Shown here: one piece after another, positions 28,412-37,397 of the stretch | Numbering within the stretch: the stretch's first letter is position 1 | How the letters are laid out: the number at the start of each line of letters is the position of its first letter | DNA from: Halomonas sp. | GTDB lineage: Bacteria; Pseudomonadota; Gammaproteobacteria; Pseudomonadales; Halomonadaceae | Direction: 5' to 3' | Assembly (NCBI RefSeq): GCF_017983445.1 | Contig: NZ_JAGOBJ010000003.1 | Location: 326,103-390,102 of the forward strand | Length of the DNA stretch: 64,000 nucleotides | Position numbers and translations under genes: made by a program | The notes under the pieces: generated by a model | What the model saw: only the letters and a program-made list of their open reading frames with translations | The model's database searches: none | Told to the model about the DNA's origin: nothing

Positions 28412-29452
28412 ATGTCTAATTGCTGTGTTAACTGCATCTCCGATTCGGCCTTGATTACAGAAGTTCATAAAGAAAAAAATGTTACTAGATGTACATACTG
28501 CGGTTCTAAGCGCGTTCATTGTATTGATTCAAAGAGGTTGTCTGAAAAGCTAGAGATCTTTTTTTATGGTTTGGTAGATGATGAGGACGGAAAGAAATTT
28601 TCCGAAATATTAGACTGTTATGGAGTCTTTGAACGAGATCATGGTGCAATCGAAGAAATTGTGAAAGATGCTTTTGGTGATAGTATATTAGATAAAAAAT
28701 ATATATTTGATTTTGACCTTGATGGATTTAAAGTCCAATGGGAAGATTTTAAAAAAGAAATAAAACATGGGAATCGTTTTTTTCCTCGAGGAACAATTTA
28801 CTCTTCTCTTTTTTCAAACTCTGAGGAAAGCATAGATGCCGCAGTTTTTTTTCAACTTCTTGAACAGCTAAAAATTTCAGTTTATCCTCAGGACAGGTTT
28901 TTTAGAGCAAGAATATCTGATTATAAGCTTGATGCATCAGAAATGGGTTGTCCTCCTAAAGAGATAGCTTCCGGAGGAAGAGCAAACCCTGTTGGCATAC
29001 CTTATTTATATGTCGCTGATAATATTGCTACTTGTATAGCGGAAGTAAGACCTTCAAATACTAGTAAGGTCTCCGTAGCTACTTTTTCCCTATCGAGCGA
29101 GTTAGCTGTACTCGATCTGACAAGTCCAAGAAGGCTTTGTTCTGCTTCGTCTTTCGAAGAAGAACAGCTCTCTATAGTTTTAAACTACTTAAACTTGCTT
29201 GAACAGTTATCTTTTGACCTATCTAGACCTGTTAGTAAAGAGCGAAGTCAGTTGGAGTATATACCAACACAATTTTTATGTGAGTTCATAAAAAGTGTCC
29301 CCGGGTTTAGTGGTCTTTTATTTAAAAGTTCCTTTTCGACAGGTAATAACTATGTATTTTTTGATGATGATGACTTGCAAGCTAATGAGTCAGAGCATTA
29401 TGAAGTGTATGAAACACAACACAGTACCCGTCTGATTGATAGGGAGGTTTAA
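28412..29452 (+). CDS. Zinc-ribbon RES-domain protein (candidate toxin)
   Basis: 346-residue protein. The N-terminus has a zinc-ribbon pattern (Cys5-x2-Cys8-x18-Cys27-x2-Cys30), followed by a helical region resembling the HEPN/RES N-terminal domain. The C-terminal half is a RES domain: Arg in DRFFRARISD near residue 165, GGRANPVGIPYLYVAD, Glu in CIAEVRPS near 218, and Ser in KSSFSTGNNYVFF near 316, the R-E-S set. RES domains of the Xre-RES toxin-antitoxin class degrade NAD+. Here no Xre antitoxin is adjacent; the partners are the two preceding coupled genes. ATG 28412 follows GGAG within the upstream gene. NAD+ attack is inferred from the family. Confidence 0.8.
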   Translation: MSNCCVNCISDSALITEVHKEKNVTRCTYCGSKRVHCIDSKRLSEKLEIFFYGLVDDEDGKKFSEILDCYGVFERDHGAIEEIVKDAFGDSILDKKYIFDFDLDGFKVQWEDFKKEIKHGNRFFPRGTIYSSLFSNSEESIDAAVFFQLLEQLKISVYPQDRFFRARISDYKLDASEMGCPPKEIASGGRANPVGIPYLYVADNIATCIAEVRPSNTSKVSVATFSLSSELAVLDLTSPRRLCSASSFEEEQLSIVLNYLNLLEQLSFDLSRPVSKERSQLEYIPTQFLCEFIKSVPGFSGLLFKSSFSTGNNYVFFDDDDLQANESEHYEVYETQHSTRLIDREV

Positions 29453-29503
29453 AAAATCCTGACACTTACAATTGCTCTATTGATTTAAAGGGATAATGGT
29501 GGC

Positions 29504-30625
29504 ATGGCTATTGAGCAAGGAATCTGGAAGCTTGCGAGCACTCCCGGTGCTTCACCACAAAAGCTGCGCCCGGCGGGGCTGGCGGATGAAAGCCTGCTGG
29601 AAGAGCAGATCATGCAGGATGTTTCGATTCTGAATCGGGACTGGCTGCTGATTGGCCGTCAGGTGCGTACCGGCTTCGATAAGTTGATTGATCTACTGGC
29701 CGTGGACGCTAACGGTACGGTGATTGTGATTGAGTTAAAGCGTGATAAAACCCCGCGTGACGTCGTCGCTCAAGCTATCGACTACGCCTCTTGGGTGGTA
29801 ACACTTGCCGATTACCAGCTGATTGATATTTACCAGCAGTTTGCCGAGCGCTATAGACGCCCTTATGTCACGCTGGGAGATGCCTTCGAGGCTAAGTTTG
29901 GTATTGCGCTGGATAGCGTGACACTCAACGAGAGCCATCAACTGGTCGTGGTCGCCACGCAGTTAGATGCCAGCAGTGAGCGCATTATCAATTACCTGAA
30001 CGAACATGCTCAGCTGTCCATCAACGCCATGTTCTTCTCCGCGTTTGAGGATAACGGCAATCGCTATCTCAGCCGCGCCTGGATGATTGACCCTGACGAG
30101 CCGCCCAAGCCAGTAGCACGTAAAGCCAATAAAGAACCTTGGAATGGCGAGTTCTACGCCTCGTTTGGTGACGACCGGCCCTGGGAGCTTGCTCGGCGCT
30201 TGGGTTTTATCGCCGGTGGCGGTGCTACGTGGTATTCCAAAACGCTGGCGATGCTTTCGGAAGGCGACCGCGTGTGGGTCAATATTCCTAAAACAGGCTA
30301 CGTGGGCGTTGGAGAAGTTATCGGCGAGCGCAGCCGGGCCACGGAATATCCGTTTGAAACGGAAAACGGCCCCAAAACGTTACTCGATATCGTGCATCCA
30401 GATGATTACCCCCACTTGTATCGAGAGCCTAATGACGAGGAAGATAGCGCCGAATATCTAGTACCGGTGCGCTGGCTCTATACCGTCGAGCGTGCGCAGG
30501 CGTTCAGCGAAGTGGGGCTGTTTGGTAATCAAAATACGGTGTGCAAGCCTACAGCGCCAAAGTGGTCGCATACGGTCAATCGGCTTAAGCAGGTGTGGCC
30601 GGTAGATGTTCGTTCTCCAACGTGA
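29504..30625 (+). CDS. DUF91/NucS-like endonuclease-fold protein
   Basis: 373-residue protein. The N-terminal domain has a NucS/DUF91-type PD-(D/E)XK motif: Asp63 in DKLIDLLAVD, then Glu77 and Lys79 in VIVIELKR, followed by QAIDYASWV. The region from about residue 250 (GDRVWVNIPKTGYVGVGEVIGE) resembles a PUA/EVE-like beta barrel, which in other proteins reads modified nucleotides; that assignment is tentative. Composition matches the host chromosome rather than the AT-rich cassette just upstream, so it may be resident. Likely a DNA-repair or restriction-type nuclease. Confidence 0.7.
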   Translation: MAIEQGIWKLASTPGASPQKLRPAGLADESLLEEQIMQDVSILNRDWLLIGRQVRTGFDKLIDLLAVDANGTVIVIELKRDKTPRDVVAQAIDYASWVVTLADYQLIDIYQQFAERYRRPYVTLGDAFEAKFGIALDSVTLNESHQLVVVATQLDASSERIINYLNEHAQLSINAMFFSAFEDNGNRYLSRAWMIDPDEPPKPVARKANKEPWNGEFYASFGDDRPWELARRLGFIAGGGATWYSKTLAMLSEGDRVWVNIPKTGYVGVGEVIGERSRATEYPFETENGPKTLLDIVHPDDYPHLYREPNDEEDSAEYLVPVRWLYTVERAQAFSEVGLFGNQNTVCKPTAPKWSHTVNRLKQVWPVDVRSPT

Positions 30626-30664
30626 TGCTAATTATCTAGATACCGCTCGTACTCCTACGTAATT

Positions 30665-30702
30665 ACACCCTCAAAAAGCGTCTTAACGCTCACCGAGGGT
30701 GT
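30665..30702 (-). terminator. Compound hairpin, terminator for the SDR gene
   Basis: Outer arms ACACCCTC/GAGGGTGT enclose an inner AGCGT-CTTA-ACGCT hairpin. Read on the minus strand the inner hairpin is followed by TTTT, so it can terminate the leftward SDR gene. Confidence 0.6.
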
Positions 30703-30733
30703 GCAATCCTCAGATATGTTTATAGCTAAAAAA

Positions 30734-31474
30734 CTACTGACTAGCAGTAGGCCGCACCACAATATCGCTGGTGTCGACATCGTCAGGCTGGTTGATGGCG
30801 TGGGCGATGGCGGAGGCAATAGCCTCGGGTTTAAGCGCGATCTGGCGATAGGTCGCCATGGCCTCGGCGGCTTCCTTGTCGGTGATGGTGTTGGCCAATT
30901 CTGATTCCACAACGCCGGGGTAAACGCAGGTGACGCGCAGGCAGTTGGTTTCCTGGCGAAGGCCGTCAGAAATAGCGCGCACGGCGTATTTGGTGGCGCA
31001 GTAAACCGCGGCGGTGGGCACGACACTCAGCCCGCCGATGGAGGAGATGTTGATAACCTGCCCCGCCTGTTGTGCCTGCATGGTGGGAAGAACCGCCGCG
31101 ATCCCGTTCAGCACGCCACGAATGTTCACATCGATCATGCGGTTCCATTCATCTACCTTGAGCGCTGCCAGCGGGGAAAGCGGCATGACGCCTGCATTAT
31201 TGATGGTGACATCAATGCGGCCATGGGTTGTGATCGCGAACTCGGCAAACGCCTGCATATCTTCAAGGCGAGTGACATCCAGCGCCTGGTAATCAACCGT
31301 GCCGCCGATGGCACGCAGCTCGTGTGTCAGTGCTTCCAGGCGGTCGGTACGCCGTGCGCCAATCATCAGGCGATGGCCTTGCTTGGCTAGTTCGCGGGCT
31401 GTGGCTTCACCAATACCGCTGCTGGCGCCGGTCAATAAAATAACTTTAGAAGGGATGTTCGATAGGCTGGTCAT
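30734..31474 (-). CDS. Short-chain dehydrogenase/reductase
   Basis: Cytoplasmic classical SDR, 246 residues, starting MTSLSNIPSKVILLTGASSG. It has the cofactor motif TGASSGIGEA, NNAGVMPLSPL, the catalytic Ser in INISSIGG and the YxxxK in YCATKYAVRAIS. The Arg pair after the second strand (GARRTDR) suggests NADP preference. It is divergent from an AraC-family regulator, a common pairing in which the regulator controls the oxidoreductase. The substrate is unknown. Confidence 0.88.
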   Translation of the reverse strand: MTSLSNIPSKVILLTGASSGIGEATARELAKQGHRLMIGARRTDRLEALTHELRAIGGTVDYQALDVTRLEDMQAFAEFAITTHGRIDVTINNAGVMPLSPLAALKVDEWNRMIDVNIRGVLNGIAAVLPTMQAQQAGQVINISSIGGLSVVPTAAVYCATKYAVRAISDGLRQETNCLRVTCVYPGVVESELANTITDKEAAEAMATYRQIALKPEAIASAIAHAINQPDDVDTSDIVVRPTASQ

Positions 31475-31698
31475 ACGTTTTTCCTGTTGTGGGGGAGTAC
31501 AGGGAAAGCGTAGAGGGTGACCACGAACGGCAATATAGACGATCCTCTTGCATGCTTGCCTAAAGCTATTAATTGGCGGGCTGGCGGCAGGAAGCTGACC
31601 CAACAACCTATACTATTGCTCTTATGTTGGCTCAGGCACTGCCAGTGTCAGCGGCGAAAAACAATGGCGAACAGTGAGAGCATTTAGCGAGGTTGCCC

Positions 31699-32643
31699 AT
31701 GGTAGCGAGTAGCGATGCGTTAGTGCAGCGCCGGATAATCGAGCGGTTATATCAACTTACCCCGCACGAGGGCTATACCCAATCGCTGGTAGATGACGTG
31801 CGCCTGATGCGTTCAAACCGGACGCTTAAAAATACCCCGGTTCTGTATGAGCCGAGCATCGTCATCATTTGCCAGGGGCGTAAGCGGGGTTATCTGGGTG
31901 GTGAAATGTATCTTTATGATGCCCATCACTATCTGGTGCTGGCGGTTCCTCTGCCGTTTATTTCAGAAACGGAGGCGAGCCCTGAAGAGCCGATGCTGGG
32001 GATTGCGATACGCCTTGATGCCGCGGTCATTGCAGAGCTTGTCACCCAGCTGGATGAAGCGGGCGATGTTCAGTCAATCCCTCCGCGGGGCATGCTTTCC
32101 ACACCGCTTGATCAATCGCTTGCCGGGGCAACACTGCGTTTACTGGATGCGCTGTCAGCGCCTGTGGATGCGCGCATTCTGGCGCCGTCCATCGTGAGAG
32201 AAATTTGCTACCGGGTGCTGACCGGCGAGCAGGGCGGAAGTGTTCGCTCGGCGCTATCTCACTATGGGCAGTTCGGAAAGATAGCCAAGGCGCTGAGGCG
32301 CATACATGTGCATTTCGCCGCCCCGCTGGAAGTGGGCACGCTCGCCAGTGAGGTAGGCATGAGCGCTCCGGCGTTTCATGCGCACTTCAAATCCGTCACT
32401 CAAACCTCGCCTATTCAGTACATCAAATCGACGCGCTTGCACCATGCACGGCTGATGATGATTCGTGATGGGCTAACCGCAGCGGCCGCGGCGAGCCGGG
32501 TAGGCTATGAAAGCCCTTCCCAGTTCAGCAGGGAGTTCAAGCGGCTGTTTGGTCAGCCACCGGCAGAGGAGGTGCGCGCCATGAAATTGAGCCTTGCGCT
32601 ATCCCCGCCTGCGTCAATCACCGATATCGCTGTGCCGCATTGA
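31699..32643 (+). CDS. AraC-family regulator with AraC_N domain
   Basis: Transcription regulator of 314 residues. The N-terminal half (VLYEPSIVIICQGRKRGYLGG, YLVLAVPLPF) is the AraC_N cupin-like ligand domain seen in YqhC-type regulators. The C-terminal third has two helix-turn-helix units (LEVGTLASEVGMSAPAFHAHFKS and AAAASRVGYESPSQFSREFK). ATG 31699 is preferred over the TTG two codons upstream. It probably regulates the divergent SDR gene, as YqhC does for the aldehyde reductase YqhD. Confidence 0.88.
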   Translation: MVASSDALVQRRIIERLYQLTPHEGYTQSLVDDVRLMRSNRTLKNTPVLYEPSIVIICQGRKRGYLGGEMYLYDAHHYLVLAVPLPFISETEASPEEPMLGIAIRLDAAVIAELVTQLDEAGDVQSIPPRGMLSTPLDQSLAGATLRLLDALSAPVDARILAPSIVREICYRVLTGEQGGSVRSALSHYGQFGKIAKALRRIHVHFAAPLEVGTLASEVGMSAPAFHAHFKSVTQTSPIQYIKSTRLHHARLMMIRDGLTAAAAASRVGYESPSQFSREFKRLFGQPPAEEVRAMKLSLALSPPASITDIAVPH

Positions 32644-32687
32644 TATCGCCAAGTACTGCACCAGTGAAAACGACATCTGCCGCTCCT

Positions 32688-33608
32688 TTAATCAATCCGA
32701 CTGATCGGCTGGCGGTCGGGGTCGATATGCCAGGGGAGCCCAAGGCGCGAGTTACGCTCCAGCTCAGCGATGACCTGAGCGCCCAGCAATAAAATGATGG
32801 CGCCTATTTCCAGGCTGAGCAGCACGATCACTAAGGCTGCCAGGGAGCCGTAGATGGCGTTGACGAAAGAGAGGTGGGTAAAGTAGTAGACCAGCAGCAG
32901 CCGCACGCCTTCCCACAGTAGTGCCGCCACGAAGCCGCCGACGACTGCCCGGCGCAGGGAGATTCTGACGACCGGAAGCACCTTGTAAATGGCGCTGAAG
33001 AGCAGGAATACACCGAGAAAACTAATCAGGTTGAGCACCGACCCTGAGAGCCCTGCCAGCGGTAGCTCCTGGGCGAAGAGCGCCAGCGCCAGCGCATTGA
33101 GCGAACTTGCCAGCGTGACGACCAGGGTCAGCGCCATTAGCCCGGCACCCAGTACCAGCATGAAGGCGTAGGGCAGCAGCATCGATACCCAAAGGTGGCG
33201 CTGGGGCGTCTCTGAGGTATGAAAGATCAGCGCCAGGGCGTCTTCGAGCATACGAAAGGCAAAGGAGCTTAACAGCAGCAAGATGGGCACGCTGAGAATG
33301 CCGATCACATCGCGGGAATCCAGCAGCCCTCGGACGGCGTCCATCACGACCTCGGCATGGGCTGGGGCGAGGTGGCGCGCCTGAACCGCCAGCACCTCTA
33401 GCAGGTGTTGCTCGTCCACCACGCGCGTCAACATCACCCCTAGCAAGGCAAAGAGCGGCACGACCGAGAGCAAAATGTTGTAGCCCACGCCGCCAGCTAG
33501 CAGAATACCGCGGTTTTTCAGAAAATGGCTCAGTACCCGCCAGGCAAAGGCGGTAAGCCTTGGCAGCAGTAATAAGACGCTGTTGAGCAGTGTGCGATTG
33601 CGAGCCAT
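32688..33608 (-). CDS. YihY/BrkB-family inner-membrane protein
   Basis: Polytopic membrane protein of 306 residues and the YihY/UPF0761 (ribonuclease BN-like, misnamed) family. Six or so helices are visible, with the family segment GILLAGGVGYNILLSVVPLFALLG near the N-terminus and AIYKVLPVVRISLRRAVVGGFVAALLWEG in the second half. The function of the family is unknown. I use ATG 33608 because AAGGAG lies about a dozen bases upstream; longer frames add a non-membrane leader. Confidence 0.85.
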   Translation of the reverse strand: MARNRTLLNSVLLLLPRLTAFAWRVLSHFLKNRGILLAGGVGYNILLSVVPLFALLGVMLTRVVDEQHLLEVLAVQARHLAPAHAEVVMDAVRGLLDSRDVIGILSVPILLLLSSFAFRMLEDALALIFHTSETPQRHLWVSMLLPYAFMLVLGAGLMALTLVVTLASSLNALALALFAQELPLAGLSGSVLNLISFLGVFLLFSAIYKVLPVVRISLRRAVVGGFVAALLWEGVRLLLVYYFTHLSFVNAIYGSLAALVIVLLSLEIGAIILLLGAQVIAELERNSRLGLPWHIDPDRQPISRID

Positions 33609-33786
33609 AGCTTGCCACGCTCCTTGTGCATCAATGCATGGTTGAACGAACATGAACGAAGTATGAATGAACGTATCATGCTTCGGTAAGGTGGGCTTGA
33701 GTAGAGTGAGTGCCACTGGATGACATCGCCTCACCCTGAGGCGTTTCATTCATCGAAGCGTCACTTCATCGAAAAGGGATATTGCC

Positions 33787-34272
33787 ATGAAAAAGACATC
33801 GATCGCACTCGCCTTCACCGCCGCCGCCACGCTAGGACTCAGCCAGGGCGCAATGGCCGACCGTAACGACTATCAAGAGGCACTTGATCAGGCGGCCTTC
33901 TCTGACATGATCGGCCAAGCGGCCAATGCAGGCGTCACGTCGTTTCGCGAACTGCAGATAGACGAAGAGCGCGGCACATTGGAGTTTGAGGTTGAAGGCT
34001 GGAACGCCGAGGGTCAAGCGTATGAGTTGACGCTGAACGGCGAGAGCGGAGAAGTCATCCGCGAGTCGAGCAACGACACTCAGGTCGCGCCTTGGGGGCT
34101 TGATCAGCAGCAGCTCAACAGCCTGCTCGACCGGGCTAGCGGCGACGGCTTCGACCGTTTCGAAGATATCGATCTTGATGAGAACGGTACGGTCGAGATC
34201 AGCGGCTTCGATAGCGACCAGCGTGAAATGGAGCGCAGCTACGGCATTGATGAGTTCAACGCCGGACAATAA
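33787..34272 (+). CDS. Secreted PepSY-like acidic protein
   Basis: 161-residue exported protein with signal peptide MKKTSIALAFTAAATLGLSQGAMA. The mature part is very acidic, as expected for a halophile periplasm. It contains two PepSY-like units: ELQIDEERGTLEFEVEGWN..EVIRE and FEDIDLDENGTVEISGFD. PepSY proteins often act as peptidase inhibitors or sensory partners, but the function here is unknown. GG-rich sequence (AAAAGGGA) precedes the ATG, and a GC-rich terminator follows. Confidence 0.75.
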   Translation: MKKTSIALAFTAAATLGLSQGAMADRNDYQEALDQAAFSDMIGQAANAGVTSFRELQIDEERGTLEFEVEGWNAEGQAYELTLNGESGEVIRESSNDTQVAPWGLDQQQLNSLLDRASGDGFDRFEDIDLDENGTVEISGFDSDQREMERSYGIDEFNAGQ

Positions 34273-34300
34273 CCACCAGGCCTCGATACCGTTATGCCAC

Positions 34301-34326
34301 GCTCCGCCGGCCCACGCCGGCGGGGC
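34301..34326 (+). terminator. Terminator after the PepSY-like gene
   Basis: GCTCCGCCGGC and GCCGGCGGGGC form an 11-bp stem (one wobble) with a 4-base loop; TTGTCGTTTT follows. Confidence 0.75.
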
Positions 34327-34628
34327 GTTGTCGTTTTAGCCTCAGCGATCAATACCTGGTCTGGCGCTGGGTAAAAGGCCGCGCCGCATGTCAGGCATCA
34401 GCGCTGTGCCTTTCTCGGCCAGCGATGTCAAAAAGCTGGTGGGTGCGGTACGGTGAGTGCAGTACATTGGTTGAGCAAAGCTTATAAATTTAGCATGTTT
34501 AGCACGTCTTACAAACGGCCAAATAGAACATAGAATATGGGTAATCTCAAATATTATAATATTTGTTAATTATTATAATTAAGTGACTGATTTTATATTA
34601 ATAATCAGAAAACACTCAAGAGAACCCA
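34327..34628. promoter_or_regulatory. AT-rich leader of the chemoreceptor gene
   Basis: No gene is supported. The part next to the chemoreceptor is very AT-rich and includes the perfect 16-base palindrome AAATATTATAATATTT (34549-34564). It is likely the promoter region. Confidence 0.4.
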
Positions 34629-36296
34629 ATGAAAAACCTTTCCGTAAAGACACTCATTTCGGCAGCGCTCATACTACTGTTGAGCATGATCATCATTCTT
34701 GGCTCGCTGGCCATACAAAGCGAGCTTGAATCCATTGATAAAATCTCTGAAATTAACGAGATAAGCGCCATTCAGGCCAACGATGCCAACCGCGCGAAGG
34801 CCCACCTCATGGAGGTACGGCTGCGTTTGGCGCGCATGGTGTTGCATAATATGAGCGGTAATAATGATCGGGCCACCCTGGCACTGAATCAGGCCCGCGA
34901 CAATTTGGCCCAGACCGATAGTCTCGTCGAACGCCTCACCCCGGTCGAGGCCTCAGCCCAGTCGGAGCGCCAATCATTATTAGCTACTATCTCGACGACC
35001 TACGACAGCGTCATGACATCATCGCTGCGCCAGGCCATGGCGGCTGGGGACTATGCCGAACTCGACCGCCAGCGCGATGCACTTAATGAAAGCTTTACTG
35101 CCTTCAGTGAAGCGGTGGATCGCTTCAGTGCGTTCGCGCTTCAGTACGGCGAAAATCTCATCGAAGGCGAGCGCCGCGACAGCAAGGTCTCCATGCTGAC
35201 CGTCGGTACGCTGCTGGCACTTGGCATCGTGATCTTCATCGTCATGCAGATACTCATCAATCGCCTTGTCGTCTCGCCGCTCAAGCGCGCCGCCGACGTG
35301 TGCGAAGGTATCTCTCAGGGCAACCTGACTCACCACATCGAAACGGGCGGACGCAATGAAGTGGGTCGGTTCTATAACGCTCTTGGCAACATGCAGTCGC
35401 ACCTTGAAAGCATTATTGGCACGTTGAGTCAGAGTGGCGAGGCCGTCGCCAGTAGCTCGAAGCAGATCGCCAGCGGTAGCCAGGATCTGGCGTCCCGCAC
35501 CGAGCAACAGGCGGCCGCTCTGCAGCAGACTGCTGCTAGCATGGATGAGATCTCATCGCTGGTGCGTCAGAACGCCGACACTGCCGCTGAAGCGGAGCGC
35601 TTGATGCAGGACGCCGCCAACAGAGTTTCGCAGGGTCAACAGACCTCGGAGCGCACCACGGAACTCATGCGTGAACTCGAGGCAGCCTCTCATCGCGTCC
35701 ATGATATCGTTCAGGTTATCGACTCCATCGCTTTTCAGACCAACATCCTGGCCTTGAACGCGTCCGTCGAGGCGGCGCGGGCCGGCGAGCATGGCCGGGG
35801 CTTTGCCGTTGTGGCAAGCGAGGTGCGTTCGCTGGCCACTAAAACCTCCACGTCGTCCAAGGAGATTCGTATCATGATCGAGGATATCGCCCAGCGCATC
35901 GCGCAGGGTGCCGAGCAGTCGGCGCGCAGCCGTCACGACATGAAGGATATCAATGGTGCGATCCTGAAGGTCAACGATATGATGCAGTCGTTGGCCATGG
36001 CCGCGAAGGAGCAGGATGCTGGTATCAGCCAGGTGAGTACGGCGGTGTCGGAAATGGACAGCGCTACTCAAGAGAACGTATCGCTGGTCGAGGAAACGAG
36101 CACCGCTTCGGCCGCGCTTGAGGACGAAGCGAGTCGCCTCGCCGATCTGGTCAGCGCTTTCAAGCTCAATCGCACGATCGAGCGTACACCGTCACGCTCG
36201 CGCTCCGTATCGACAGGTACTGCCCCTGGGAGCAATGCCTTAACGGTCCCCACCAGCCGACGTGTTACCCGTGAGTCCGAGTGGGAAGCGTTTTAA
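34629..36296 (+). CDS. Methyl-accepting chemotaxis protein
   Basis: Transmembrane chemoreceptor of 555 residues. The first membrane helix is at about residues 8-28, then a four-helix-bundle-type periplasmic domain with a Tar/Tsr-like arrangement, and a second helix near 192-213 (MLTVGTLLALGIVIFIVMQI). The HAMP linker follows (NRLVVSPLKRAADVCEGISQGNL), then the long coiled-coil signalling domain with its hairpin tip VIDSIAFQTNILALNASVEAARAGE. The protein ends in EWEAF, a good match to the CheR/CheB tethering pentapeptide (xWxxF, like NWETF). A terminator follows. The ligand is unknown. Confidence 0.95.
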   Translation: MKNLSVKTLISAALILLLSMIIILGSLAIQSELESIDKISEINEISAIQANDANRAKAHLMEVRLRLARMVLHNMSGNNDRATLALNQARDNLAQTDSLVERLTPVEASAQSERQSLLATISTTYDSVMTSSLRQAMAAGDYAELDRQRDALNESFTAFSEAVDRFSAFALQYGENLIEGERRDSKVSMLTVGTLLALGIVIFIVMQILINRLVVSPLKRAADVCEGISQGNLTHHIETGGRNEVGRFYNALGNMQSHLESIIGTLSQSGEAVASSSKQIASGSQDLASRTEQQAAALQQTAASMDEISSLVRQNADTAAEAERLMQDAANRVSQGQQTSERTTELMRELEAASHRVHDIVQVIDSIAFQTNILALNASVEAARAGEHGRGFAVVASEVRSLATKTSTSSKEIRIMIEDIAQRIAQGAEQSARSRHDMKDINGAILKVNDMMQSLAMAAKEQDAGISQVSTAVSEMDSATQENVSLVEETSTASAALEDEASRLADLVSAFKLNRTIERTPSRSRSVSTGTAPGSNALTVPTSRRVTRESEWEAF

Positions 36297-36332
36297 TCCA
36301 TTAGCGGAATCATGAGCGGCAAAAAACACCAA

Positions 36333-36367
36333 GCGCCATGCCGACGGTTACGACATGGCGTTTTTTT
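36333..36367 (+). terminator. Terminator after the chemoreceptor gene
   Basis: CGCCATG and CATGGCG form a stem around a 13-base loop, followed directly by seven or more T residues. Confidence 0.85.
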
Positions 36368-36780
36368 GTTTAAAGCTCAGTCCTTAAAACTTATCCCTTA
36401 AAACTTACTCTTTAAAACTCAGTCCGCAGCGCCACCATCGCACTGCGCGGGCTTCCGAAGATAGAACCGGCAGACGCCGTAACGCTCGTAGTAGGGCTTG
36501 GCCGGAGTAGGGCATCGCACGGGAGGCGCTGCCAACGGTCGCGAAGGGGATCGTGCATTGTTTTGCTGGCTGGTGTTTAGACCTGCAAATTTGCTGACTG
36601 TGCTCATCCAGGAGCCAAGACTTCGATCTTCCGCGTTCTGACTTTGAGGTGCTGAAGACCTTGAGAGAGGTGCCCGATCAAATCGTCAGTGCCATCAAGC
36701 GCCATCGGGTACGGCTTAGGGGTGAGTATTGCGCGGAGCATCGTGATGGCACATCGCGGCAGGCTTGCGCTTGAAGCCCG
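36368..36780. other. Non-coding gap with short CTTAAAACT repeats
   Basis: No convincing gene. At its left end CTTAAAACT-type units recur three times (about 36383-36419). Short frames in both strands lack ribosome-binding sites and family resemblance. It may hold decayed sequence. Confidence 0.4.
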
Positions 36781-37257
36781 TTAGCCCAGCAGCAGGTCGC
36801 TCTTGATAGGGATGAACTCGCTCGACGCATTAATGAGCGACGCGGCGGTAAGCTGGGGAACGCCATACACTTCCACTTTCTTGCCATGTACGGTGCGGAT
36901 TTTATGGGCGAGAAGATCAAAGTCGCCGTCACCCGAGACCAGAACGATAACATCGGCCTTTCCAGCGTACTCGATAGCATCGAGAGTAATGCCGACGTCC
37001 CAATCACCCTTGGCCGAGCCGTCTGCGCGTTGAATAAACGGTTTAAGCTTCACTTCAAAACCGATCGCCCTGAGTATGTTCTGAAACTCACGCTGTTTCT
37101 GATCACCTTTATCGATAGCATAGCAAAACGCGCCCATAACCTCTCGGTTGGCAGTGGCCTGCGCCCAAAACTTGTTGTAATCAAAGTTTTTTCGATAGGC
37201 GTCCCGCGTGGTGTAGTAGACGTTTTGGGTATCAACAAAGATGGCGACGCTGGTCAT
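36781..37257 (-). CDS. NYN-domain (LabA/DUF88-type) protein
   Basis: 158-residue protein of the NYN family, a PIN-like RNase fold. The acidic active-site residues are visible in AIFVDTQNVYY, KGDWDVGITLDAIEYA and VLVSGDGDFDLLAHKI. ATG 37257 follows AAGGAGC. The protein is short and consists of the domain alone, as in many bacterial LabA-like proteins with an inferred role in RNA processing or regulation. It is divergent from the LysR-type regulator on the right. Confidence 0.85.
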   Translation of the reverse strand: MTSVAIFVDTQNVYYTTRDAYRKNFDYNKFWAQATANREVMGAFCYAIDKGDQKQREFQNILRAIGFEVKLKPFIQRADGSAKGDWDVGITLDAIEYAGKADVIVLVSGDGDFDLLAHKIRTVHGKKVEVYGVPQLTAASLINASSEFIPIKSDLLLG

Positions 37258-37397
37258 ATGCAGTAAGGCTCCTTGAAAGGTGTTAAAGCATGCCAGCATG
37301 GTCAGGCGAATGTAAGGTTTTACGGCACAGCACGGTGCATCAGGTGCGCTAGTTGATTAGCATGCTTTATGTATCTCCAGCCTATTGCGAGCCACCC

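Noticed and set aside
26426-30625. Integrative element with att repeats at tRNA-Arg
   Set aside because: I found no integrase and no convincing direct repeat of the tRNA 3' end downstream (only an AATCCTG match near 29455). Insertion is possible but not shown.
36419-36607. Small minus-strand gene in the gap after the chemoreceptor
   Set aside because: No ribosome-binding site and no recognisable family; composition gives no support.
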